The notes under the pieces are model-generated. The model searched no databases. It saw nothing but the letters and a program-made list of their open reading frames with translations, and was not told where the DNA came from. A DNA stretch of 64,000 bases from Streptomyces iakyrus (GTDB lineage: Bacteria > Actinomycetota > Actinomycetes > Streptomycetales > Streptomycetaceae). Positions 57,601 through 64,000 of this stretch are shown here, in pieces (the first letter of the stretch is position 1; each line of letters starts with the position of its first letter). Position numbers and translations under genes: made by a program. The stretch covers positions 315,259 through 379,258 of the forward strand of contig NZ_JNXI01000014.1 of NCBI RefSeq assembly GCF_000717055.1, read 5' to 3'.

Positions 57601-58179
57601 CTACTCGGCCGACACGATGCGCTCGACCGCCGCCGCGACCAGCTGTTCGCGCTCGGCCTCGGTGAAGACGTCCGGCAGGGTGAGCTGCTCGACGATCAGC
57701 CAGTTCAGAGTCAGCATCAGCAGCTTGACGGCCATGGCGTCGCCGGGGAGCCCGGAGGCTTCGTGGTAGGCGATGTTGGCATCGACGTCGGCACGGACCC
57801 GCTCGGTCAGGACCTTGCGCAGGTCAGGTCGGCGGGTGGCCTCCAGGCGCAGTTCGAGCAGGGCCAGGTAGCCGGTGCGGAAACCGGCGACTCGGCCGAC
57901 CAGTTCCCGCATCAGCACCGTGTAGGTCTCCCGGTCGCGGCCCGCCGCCCGCTGGCGTGCGATCGTCGCCTCGTCGGGCTGCAGCCGCTCGTAGACCCGG
58001 GCGCCGGCCTGGGTGAACAGGTCGTCCCGGCTGGCGAAGTAGTTCGAGGCGGTCCCGACCGGTACGGCGGCCTCGGCGTCCACCGCCCGGAACGTCAGAC
58101 CCCGTGCACCCTCCCTGGCCAGCACCTCGATCGCCGCGTCGACGAGGGCGGCGCGGCGCTGGTCGTTCCGTCTCACCAT
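57601..58179 (-). CDS. TetR-family regulator
   Basis: 192 aa. HTH (RAALVDAAIEVLAREGARGLTFRAVDAEAAVPVGTASNYFASRDDLF). ATG 58179 chosen because GGAGTGG lies just upstream. Divergent from the RibD_C reductase with an inverted operator pair between them. Confidence 0.9.
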   Translation of the reverse strand: MVRRNDQRRAALVDAAIEVLAREGARGLTFRAVDAEAAVPVGTASNYFASRDDLFTQAGARVYERLQPDEATIARQRAAGRDRETYTVLMRELVGRVAGFRTGYLALLELRLEATRRPDLRKVLTERVRADVDANIAYHEASGLPGDAMAVKLLMLTLNWLIVEQLTLPDVFTEAEREQLVAAAVERIVSAE

Positions 58180-58195
58180 TGACACCACTCCAGTT

Positions 58196-58233
58196 GTAGT
58201 ACTACTTTCAAACCACTTCAAAGAGAGTACTAC
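58196..58233. promoter_or_regulatory. Inverted operator pair between tetR and RibD_C genes
   Basis: GTAGTACTACTTT (58196-58208) and AAAGAGAGTACTAC (58220-58233) are inverted copies around an 11-nt AT-rich spacer; GTAGTACTAC is itself palindromic. TACTAC in each arm could act as the -10 of the gene on that side (58228-58233 forward; 58201-58196 reverse). Confidence 0.65.
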
Positions 58234-58247
58234 GTCTGGAGTCTTCT

Positions 58248-58841
58248 GTGCGGAAGCTCGTGTACTACATCGCAGTCACGCTCGACGGCCGCATCGCCGG
58301 TCCCAAGGGCGAGTACGACTTCTTCCCCGCCGGTACCCAACAGCAGAGTGCCGCGTACAGCGCCTGGGCCAACACCCTGTACCCCGAGACGGTCCCGACC
58401 GCCTACCGCGCAGCCGCTGGCCTCGCCGACACACCCAACCGGTCCTTCGACACCGTCGTCATGGGCGCCGGCACCTACCGCGGCCCCCTGGATCAGGGGG
58501 TCACCAGCCCCTACGCCCACTTGCGCCAGTACGTGGTGTCCAGCACGCTCGGCCACGACGTCGACCCGGCCGTCACCGTCGTCCCGGGCGACCCGCTCGC
58601 CCTCGTCCGGGAACTGAAGCGGGAGCAGGACTCCGGCCTGAACATCTGGCTCTGCGGCGGCGGCAAGCTCGCCGGCGCCCTCCTGTCCGAGATCGACGAA
58701 CTGGTCGTCAAGCACTACCCGGTGGTCGGGGGCGCCGGGATCCCGGCCTTCGACGGGGCGTTCGACCCCACCGTCTTCGACGTCGCCGAGCGCACCGCCT
58801 TCCCCAACGGCGTCACCCTCACGCACCTCACCCGCCGCTGA
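58248..58841 (+). CDS. Dihydrofolate reductase-like (RibD C-terminal) family protein
   Basis: 197 aa. RibD_C fold: KLVYYIAVTLDGRIAGPKGEYDFF, VVMGAGTYRG, ELKREQDSGLNIWLCGGGKLAGALL and DELVVKHYPVVGGAGIPAF. Likely an NADPH-dependent reductase of unknown substrate. GTG start with CTGGAG 5' to it. Probably repressed by the divergent TetR. Confidence 0.88.
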   Translation: MRKLVYYIAVTLDGRIAGPKGEYDFFPAGTQQQSAAYSAWANTLYPETVPTAYRAAAGLADTPNRSFDTVVMGAGTYRGPLDQGVTSPYAHLRQYVVSSTLGHDVDPAVTVVPGDPLALVRELKREQDSGLNIWLCGGGKLAGALLSEIDELVVKHYPVVGGAGIPAFDGAFDPTVFDVAERTAFPNGVTLTHLTRR

Positions 58842-58926
58842 GGCCCGCCGTCGCACCGCCACCGGCCCGACGCGGTCTCACCCAACTCTCACCGCACCGC
58901 ACCCCACCCCCCGCCACCATGGCGGT

Positions 58927-59757
58927 ATGACCACACCTGCGTCCGCCCACCACTCCACCGGAGCCGACCCCACCCCCGACCCTCCAACTGCACACCCCAC
59001 CCCCCAGCCCGCCCGAGCCCACTCCTTCAACGCCGCCGCGGCCCAGTACGCCGCCAACCGCCCCTCCTACCCCCCGGCCCTCTTCGACGCGATAGAGGAC
59101 CTGACCGGCCGCCCCCTCACCGGCGCCCGCGTCGCGGACATCGGCGCCGGCACCGGCATCGCCACCGCCCTCCTGCACGCACGGGGCGCGGACGTCGTCG
59201 CCGTGGAACCCGGTGACGGCATGGCGGCCCAGTTCCGCCGCACCCTCCCCGGCATCCCGGTCATCCGCGGCACGGGCGACGACCTCCCCCTCTCCGACGC
59301 CTCCGTCGACCTCGTCACCTACGCCCAGGCCTGGCACTGGACCGACCCCGCCCGCGCCGTCCCGGAAGCCCTGCGCGTCCTGCGCCCCGGCGGGGCCCTG
59401 GCCCTGTGGTGGAACACCGACGCCCTCGACGTCCCCTGGATCGCCGAAGCCGCCGACCGCGTGAGCCGTCACTTCGGCATCGACGTCTCCGCCGAGAAGC
59501 GCAACGTCGACTACCGCACCGCCGACCCCAGCGGCCGCCTCGACTTCACCCGCCGCACGGTCCGCTGGAGCCGTCGCGTCCCGGTCGACACCCACCTCGC
59601 CAACATCGGCAGTCACTCCGTCTTCCTCGTGGGCGGCGCGGAACGCACCGCGTCGTTCCTGGCCGAAGAGCGCGAGCACCTCCTCCGGGCCTTCCCGGAC
59701 GGCGTCGTGGAGGAGGTCTACGAGGTCGTCCTCCTCCTGGCCAGGACCCCGGCCTGA
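58927..59757 (+). CDS. Class I SAM-dependent methyltransferase
   Basis: 276 aa. A 30-residue Pro/Thr-rich start precedes FNAAAAQYAANRPSYPPALF and the SAM loop ADIGAGTGIAT (about residues 62-72); DLVTYAQAWHWTDP is motif post-I. Typical of the UbiE/Methyltransf_11 group. Substrate unknown. Confidence 0.88.
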   Translation: MTTPASAHHSTGADPTPDPPTAHPTPQPARAHSFNAAAAQYAANRPSYPPALFDAIEDLTGRPLTGARVADIGAGTGIATALLHARGADVVAVEPGDGMAAQFRRTLPGIPVIRGTGDDLPLSDASVDLVTYAQAWHWTDPARAVPEALRVLRPGGALALWWNTDALDVPWIAEAADRVSRHFGIDVSAEKRNVDYRTADPSGRLDFTRRTVRWSRRVPVDTHLANIGSHSVFLVGGAERTASFLAEEREHLLRAFPDGVVEEVYEVVLLLARTPA

Positions 59758-59778
59758 CGCCCCGCTCATCCCGGCCGC

Positions 59779-59833
59779 TTGACGCGTCCCCCACCCGGGA
59801 GCATTATTCATCGCATGATGAATAATGCTCCCG
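59779..59833 (+). promoter_or_regulatory. ABC exporter promoter with 38-bp palindromic operator
   Basis: -35 TTGACG (59779-59784), 17-nt spacer, -10 CATTAT (59802-59807), ATG 59815: leaderless. A perfect 17-bp inverted repeat (59796-59812 and 59817-59833, 4-nt centre) with an AT-rich core ATTATTCATC covers the -10, start site and first codons. It has the form of a TetR/MarR-type operator, but no regulator gene is adjacent. Confidence 0.75.
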
Positions 59834-60675
59834 GCTCGCCGCGCCCCGGTCCGGCACCCACCCCCGGCCCCCTCCCGGACCCGCACACCACAGCCGTCCA
59901 CGCCGAGAACCTCACCGTCACCCGCGGCACCCGCACCGTCCTGCGCGGGCTCGGCTTCACCGTCCCCCGAGGCCAGATCACCGGCCTCCTCGGCCCCTCC
60001 GGCTGCGGCAAGTCGACCCTCATGCGCGCCCTCGTCGGCACCCAGGCCAAGGTCACCGGCACCCTCGACGTCCTCGGCCACCCCGCAGGACACCCCACCC
60101 TGCGCACCCGCATCGGCTACGTCACCCAGGCCCCCTCCGTCTACGACGACCTGACCGTCCGCCAGAACCTCGACTACTTCGCCGCGATCCTCGACCCGGG
60201 ACGCGCCGCAGCCGACCGCCGTGAAGCCGACGTCACCCGCGCCATAGCCGACGTCGACCTCACCACCCACGCCGACGCCCTCGCCGGCAACCTCTCCGGC
60301 GGCCAGCGGGGCCGCGTCTCCCTGGCCGTCGCCCTCCTCGGCGCCCCCGAACTCCTGGTCCTCGACGAACCGACCGTCGGACTGGACCCCGTGCTGCGCC
60401 GCGACCTGTGGAACCTCTTCCACGACATCGCGACCGACCGCGGCGCCACCCTCCTCGTCTCCTCCCACGTCATGGACGAGGCCGAGCGCTGCCACCGCCT
60501 CCTCCTCATGCGCGACGGCGAACTTCTCGCTGGGGGCACCTCCCGGCCGGAGGCTGGGGGAGACACCCCCGACGCCCTGCGCACCCGCACCGGCGCCGCC
60601 ACGGTCGAGGAGGCCTTCCTGCACCTCGTGGACGAGGCGAAAGCAGCAGCCCGCACCAAGGAGACCACCCGATGA
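59815..60675 (+). CDS. ABC-2 type exporter ATPase
   Basis: 286 aa (ATG 59815 or 59818). Walker A GPSGCGKST (60-68), signature LSGGQ (160-164), Walker B LLVLDEP (180-186), H-loop SSHVMDEA. Resembles daunorubicin-resistance DrrA-type exporters. Near the C-terminus (60529-60562) the frame runs through a GC-rich dispersed-repeat-like element. ATGA overlap with the permease gene. Confidence 0.92.
   Translation: MMNNAPGSPRPGPAPTPGPLPDPHTTAVHAENLTVTRGTRTVLRGLGFTVPRGQITGLLGPSGCGKSTLMRALVGTQAKVTGTLDVLGHPAGHPTLRTRIGYVTQAPSVYDDLTVRQNLDYFAAILDPGRAAADRREADVTRAIADVDLTTHADALAGNLSGGQRGRVSLAVALLGAPELLVLDEPTVGLDPVLRRDLWNLFHDIATDRGATLLVSSHVMDEAERCHRLLLMRDGELLAGGTSRPEAGGDTPDALRTRTGAATVEEAFLHLVDEAKAAARTKETTR
60529..60562. 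repeat. Dispersed Streptomyces-type palindromic repeat inside the ABC ATPase gene
   Basis: GCTGGGGGCACCTCCCGGCC followed by GGAGGCTGGGGGAG has the form of a sequence I recall as highly repeated in Streptomyces genomes. It contains CCTCC/GGAGG and a direct repeat of GCTGGGGG. It is in frame and encodes AGGTSRPEAGG. Confidence 0.5.
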
Positions 60676-61454
60676 CCACCACCACCCCGACCAGGACGGC
60701 CACCCCGCCGAGGGCCCTGAGCGCCTCCCGCACCACCGCCACCGCGGCCCGGGTCCTGCGCCAGCTCACCCACGACCCCCGCACCATCGCGCTGCTGGTC
60801 CTCATCCCCTGCGTGATGCTGTTCCTCCTCCGCTACGTCTTCGACGGCAGCCCCCGCACCTTCGACAGCATCGGCGCGTCCCTCCTCGGGATCTTCCCCC
60901 TGATCACGATGTTCCTGGTGACGTCCATCGCCACCCTGCGCGAACGCACCTCCGGCACCCTCGAACGCCTCCTCGCCATGCCCCTCGGCAAGGGCGACCT
61001 CATCGCCGGCTACGCCCTCGCCTTCGGCGCCCTCGCGATCATCCAGTCCGCCCTGGCCACGGGCCTCGCCGTCTGGTTCCTCGGCCTGGACGTCACCGGC
61101 AGCCCCTGGCTCCTCCTCCTGGTGGCCCTCCTCGACGCCCTCCTCGGCACGGCCCTCGGCCTGTTCGTCTCGGCCTTCGCCGCCTCCGAGTTCCAGGCGG
61201 TCCAGTTCATGCCGGCGGTGATCTTCCCCCAGCTCCTCCTGTGCGGCCTGTTCACCCCGCGCGACGCCATGCACCCCGCCCTGGAGGCCGTCTCCGACGT
61301 CCTCCCCATGTCCTACGCCGTCGACGGCATGAACGAAGTCCTGCGCCACACGGACATGACGGCCACCTTCGTCCGGGACGTCCTCATCGTCGCGGGCTGC
61401 GCACTCCTCGTCCTGACCCTCGGCGCGGCGACCCTCAGGCGCCGGACGGCATAG
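60672..61454 (+). CDS. ABC-2 type exporter permease
   Basis: 260 aa, six transmembrane helices (first at about 45-63), with the ABC-2 block ERTSGTLERLLAMPLGKGDLIAGY and a C-terminal MSYAVDGMNEVLRH. Partner of the preceding ATPase. Substrate unknown. Confidence 0.9.
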   Translation: MTTTTPTRTATPPRALSASRTTATAARVLRQLTHDPRTIALLVLIPCVMLFLLRYVFDGSPRTFDSIGASLLGIFPLITMFLVTSIATLRERTSGTLERLLAMPLGKGDLIAGYALAFGALAIIQSALATGLAVWFLGLDVTGSPWLLLLVALLDALLGTALGLFVSAFAASEFQAVQFMPAVIFPQLLLCGLFTPRDAMHPALEAVSDVLPMSYAVDGMNEVLRHTDMTATFVRDVLIVAGCALLVLTLGAATLRRRTA

Positions 61455-61558
61455 CCGGCCCGGCGCGACATCCCGCCCAGCGGACACCCGAGCCGGCCCC
61501 CACGCCCCGGTGCGAGGATGGACCCCGGACGACGCACCCTTCGGAGGCATCCCGCGCC

Positions 61559-62371
61559 ATGACCCAGAAAGTCGCAGTCCTCGGCACCGGCAAGATCGGC
61601 GAAGCCCTGCTCAGCGGAATGATCCGCGCCGGCTGGACCCCGTCCGACCTCCTGGTCACCGCCCGCCGCCCGGAACGAGCCGAAGAGCTCCGCACCCGCT
61701 ACGGCGTCACCCCGGTCACCAACGCCGAAGCCGCCAAGACCGCCGACACCCTGATCCTCACGGTGAAACCGCAGGACATGGGCACCCTCCTCGACGAGCT
61801 GGCCCCCCACGTCCCCGCCGACCGCCTGGTCATCAGCGGCGCCGCGGGTATCCCCACGGCCTACTTCGAGGAGCGCCTCGCCCCCGGCACCCCGGTCGTC
61901 CGCGTCATGACGAACACCCCGGCCCTGGTCGACGAGGCCATGTCCGTCATCTCCGCCGGCACCCACGCCACCGCCGACCACCTCGCCCACACCGAGGAGA
62001 TCTTCGGCGCCGTCGGCAAGACGCTCCGCGTCCCCGAGTCCCAGCAGGACGCCTGCACCGCCCTCTCCGGCTCCGGCCCGGCCTACTTCTTCTACCTGGT
62101 CGAAGCCATGACCGACGCCGGCATCCTGCTCGGCCTGCCCCGCGACAAGGCGCACGACCTCATCGTCCAGTCCGCCATCGGCGCCGCGACGATGCTCCGG
62201 GACAGCGGCGAACACCCGGTCAAGCTCCGCGAGAACGTCACGTCCCCCGCCGGCACGACGATCAACGCCATCCGCGAACTGGAGAACCACGGCGTACGGG
62301 CCGCCCTCATCGCCGCCCTCGAAGCCGCCCGGGACCGCAGCCGCGCCCTGGCCTCCGGCAACAACAGCTGA
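61559..62371 (+). CDS. proC: Pyrroline-5-carboxylate reductase
   Basis: 270 aa. Last step of proline synthesis. NADPH-binding AVLGTGKIGEALLSGM at the N-terminus; catalytic-domain signature LSGSGPAYFFYLVEAM and VTSPAGTTINAIRELE. GGAGG Shine-Dalgarno 11 nt before ATG 61559. Confidence 0.95.
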   Translation: MTQKVAVLGTGKIGEALLSGMIRAGWTPSDLLVTARRPERAEELRTRYGVTPVTNAEAAKTADTLILTVKPQDMGTLLDELAPHVPADRLVISGAAGIPTAYFEERLAPGTPVVRVMTNTPALVDEAMSVISAGTHATADHLAHTEEIFGAVGKTLRVPESQQDACTALSGSGPAYFFYLVEAMTDAGILLGLPRDKAHDLIVQSAIGAATMLRDSGEHPVKLRENVTSPAGTTINAIRELENHGVRAALIAALEAARDRSRALASGNNS

Positions 62372-62411
62372 CCTGCGGGGGCGGGCCCGACACCCGCCCC
62401 CCGCAGCCACG

Positions 62412-63440
62412 TCACACTCCGGCGTCGGCCGGCTCCTTCTCCGCCACGGCCGGCAGCAAGCCGATCGCCCGGTACGCGGCATCCACCGTCGGCCGGGCCA
62501 TCCCCCGAGCCCGCTCGGCCCCGTCCCGCAGCACCCCCTCCACATACGCGGGATCCGTACACAACTCCTTGTGCCGCTCCTGCAAGGGCCGGAGCACCTC
62601 GACCACGGCCTCCGCCGTGTCCTTCTTCAGGTCCCCGTACGACGTGTACGCACCACACAGCAGCTCGGGCTCACCACCCGTGCACGCCGCGAGGATCTCC
62701 AGCAGATTGGCGAGCCCCGGCCGGGCCTCGGGGTCGTACACGACCTCCCGCCCACCGTCGGTCACGGCCCGCATGACCTTCTTGCGCACCACGTCCGGCT
62801 CGTCCAGCAGATAGACGATCCCCGGCCCGACGTCGTCGCTCTTACCCATCTTCGACGCCGGATCCTGCAGATTCATCACCCGGGCCGCGACCCCCGGCCG
62901 CGTCGCCCGCGGCACCACGAACGTGTGCCCGTACCGCTGGTTGAACCGCACGGCCAGATCCCGCGCCAGCTCCACGTGCTGCCGCTGATCGTCCCCGACC
63001 GGCACCTCGCCGGCCCCGTACGCCAGGATGTCCGCCGCCATCAGCACGGGATACGTCAGCAGCGACAGCCGCACGCTCCCGCCCCGCCGCTGCTTCCGCG
63101 CGGCCTTCTCCTTGTACTGGATCATCCGCCGCATCTCACCGTCGGTGGCCACGCACTCCAGCACGTACGACAGCCGGGCGTGCTCGTCCACATGGCTCTG
63201 CACGAACACCGTGCAGAGCTCCGGATCCAGCCCGGCCGCCAGCAGCAGCGTCGCCGACTGCCGGCTCAGCCTGCGCACCCGCGCGGGATCGTGGTCGACG
63301 GTCAGGGCATGCAGATCGACCACGCAGAACAGGGCGTCGGCCTCGTACTGGTCGACCGCGGCCCACCGCCGCATGGCCCCCAGGTAGTTCCCCAGCGTCA
63401 GATGCCCCGTCGGCTTGACCCCGCTGAAGACCCGTGTCAT
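62412..63440 (-). CDS. trpS: Auxiliary tryptophanyl-tRNA synthetase
   Basis: 342 aa class I synthetase. HIGH-type HLTLGN (13-18) and the signature lysine loop as KMGKS (197-201) instead of KMSKS. Streptomyces often have two TrpRS; the one beside an rRNA operon and proC in S. coelicolor (trpRS1) is the inducible, indolmycin-resistant copy regulated by Trp-dependent attenuation. The complete attenuator upstream here supports that identity. AGGAGGTGGAGGAGAG precedes ATG 63440. Confidence 0.92.
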   Translation of the reverse strand: MTRVFSGVKPTGHLTLGNYLGAMRRWAAVDQYEADALFCVVDLHALTVDHDPARVRRLSRQSATLLLAAGLDPELCTVFVQSHVDEHARLSYVLECVATDGEMRRMIQYKEKAARKQRRGGSVRLSLLTYPVLMAADILAYGAGEVPVGDDQRQHVELARDLAVRFNQRYGHTFVVPRATRPGVAARVMNLQDPASKMGKSDDVGPGIVYLLDEPDVVRKKVMRAVTDGGREVVYDPEARPGLANLLEILAACTGGEPELLCGAYTSYGDLKKDTAEAVVEVLRPLQERHKELCTDPAYVEGVLRDGAERARGMARPTVDAAYRAIGLLPAVAEKEPADAGV

Positions 63441-63502
63441 CTCTCCTCCACCTCCTGGTAGGGACCGCCGCCCCGGGCGGCCGTCCCTCCGTGGTGCCGG
63501 GA

Positions 63503-63538
63503 GAGGAAAAGAAAACGGCCGCCGAAGCGGCGGCCGTT
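63503..63538 (-). terminator. trpS attenuator terminator (regions 3:4)
   Basis: On the minus strand AACGGCCGCC-GCTTC-GGCGGCCGTT (10-bp stem) is followed by TTTTCTTTTCCTC. It stands between the leader peptide and trpS. Region 3 (CGGCCGCCG) is also complementary over 9 nt to leader region 2 (63555-63564), giving the alternative antiterminator. Confidence 0.88.
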
Positions 63539-63564
63539 GCGTGCATACGTGAGAGCGGCCGCCG

Positions 63565-63606
63565 TCAGGCGGCCCACCACAGTCCGGTGCACGTACGCGT
63601 CGTCAT
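63565..63606 (-). CDS. trpS leader peptide with tandem Trp codons
   Basis: 13 codons plus stop: MTTRTCTGLWWAA. Two adjacent TGG codons (63579-63574) precede the stop. GGCCGCC at the end of the ORF pairs with GGCGGCC just after the stop (regions 1:2). Ribosome stalling at TGG-TGG would free region 2 to pair with region 3 and prevent termination. The start is 7 nt from a -10 hexamer, so the leader mRNA is probably leaderless. Confidence 0.88.
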   Translation of the reverse strand: MTTRTCTGLWWAA

Positions 63607-63613
63607 ACGGCCC

Positions 63614-63619
63614 AGAGTA
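63614..63619 (-). promoter_or_regulatory. -10 element of trpS attenuator transcript
   Basis: TACTCT on the minus strand, 7 nt (GGGCCGT), then the leader peptide ATG. Divergent from the rRNA promoter, whose -35 is 29 bp away. Confidence 0.55.
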
Positions 63620-63647
63620 CGCCGCCGGAGTGCGGCCCGCCCCCGAG

Positions 63648-63676
63648 TTGACACGCCCTACCCCCATCCGTAGTGT
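63648..63676 (+). promoter_or_regulatory. Strong rRNA operon promoter
   Basis: TTGACA (63648-63653), 17-nt spacer, TAGTGT (63671-63676): near-consensus for the principal sigma factor HrdB. Confidence 0.85.
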
Positions 63677-64000
63677 TCTCCGAGTTGCCCGACGTGAGCG
63701 CCGACTCCGGTCGGTCCCCGGGCAGCCAATCCGCAGGTACCCACCACTATTCGACGAGCAGCACGTCTGTCGTCCCTTCATTGGTATGCGTATTTACGGA
63801 ATGAGGAATCCCCGTTCGAAAGGACGCGGCCCCCGATTGGCTCGGGAGCCGGGGAATCCGCTAAAGTCTCACTCGTCGGAACGGCCCAACAGCCGCAAAG
63901 ACAAACCCCGCTGACCGGGGATCAGGCCCGAAAGGATCTGATAGAGTCGGAACCGCCGGAAAGGGAAACGCGGAAGCGGGAACCTGGAAAGCACCGAGGA
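63677..64000 (+). promoter_or_regulatory. rRNA operon multi-promoter leader (16S gene outside window)
   Basis: No gene. Further promoter-like pairs: TTGGCT (63837-63842) with TAAAGT (63862-63867), 19-nt spacer; and TAGAGT (63942-63947) within GATCTGATAGAGTCGGAA, a sequence I recognise from Streptomyces rrn leaders. Streptomyces rRNA operons typically have up to four tandem promoters here. The purine-rich tail (GGAAAGGGAAACGCGGAAGC) continues toward 16S rRNA. Confidence 0.8.

Overview
The window is chromosomal DNA from a Streptomyces species. Composition is very GC-rich with G/C at third codon positions, genes are tightly packed, many start with GTG, and 4-base stop/start overlaps are common. 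The cargo is that of a conserved core arm: folP, an orphan nuoD2, panC-nadB-nadC-coaX, lsr2, clpC, the sigE-cseA-cseB-cseC cell-envelope operon, mutY, disA-radA, ilvD, proC and an auxiliary trpS. The right edge is the promoter/leader of an rRNA operon whose 16S gene lies outside. I saw no tRNA gene, insertion sequence, integrase or CRISPR array.

Layout. 1-3.2 kb (minus): MprF-like lysyltransferase, folP and a partial NTF2-fold gene. 3.3-9.0 kb: a structured leader and membrane esterase, a coiled-coil membrane protein, two PH-domain membrane proteins and nuoD2. 9.0-14.7 kb: a MidA/NDUFAF7-type methyltransferase, a NarL-type two-component pair, an ArsR-type regulator and a threonine aldolase. 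14.9-20.3 kb: one operon for pantothenate, NAD and CoA precursors. 20.5-26.9 kb: small unknowns, a BlaI-type repressor, an ArgA-type acetyltransferase, the nucleoid silencer Lsr2 and ClpC with two ClgR-type boxes upstream. 26.9-30.6 kb: a bacterial NACHT-LRR (NLR-like) protein and a secreted HAD phosphatase. 31-35.6 kb: an M23 peptidase, a TetR/MFS pair with paired operators, a 43-bp hairpin repeat array, and an AraC/VOC pair. 35.6-39 kb: sigE operon. 39-47 kb: mutY, a second two-component pair, PAP2, disA and radA. 47-54 kb: a sigma-like/zinc-anti-sigma/BACON fusion, Ppx, an isomerase, a TetR and ilvD. 54-61.5 kb: a PQQ-propeller Ser/Thr kinase, a small SH3b protein, a TetR/RibD_C pair and an ABC-2 exporter under a 38-bp palindrome. 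61.5-64 kb: proC, then trpS with a complete ribosome-mediated Trp attenuator, divergent from the rRNA promoter.

Themes. Envelope stress and cell-surface remodelling (SigE system, MprF, M23, PAP2, esterase), genome integrity (MutY, DisA, RadA), protein quality control (ClpC) and precursor biosynthesis dominate. The most distinctive items are the NACHT-LRR protein with an inverted repeat over its start codon, the 43-bp hairpin array, the sigma/anti-sigma/BACON fusion, the trpS attenuator, and a widespread pattern of -10 hexamers 6-7 nt from start codons, which implies many leaderless mRNAs.
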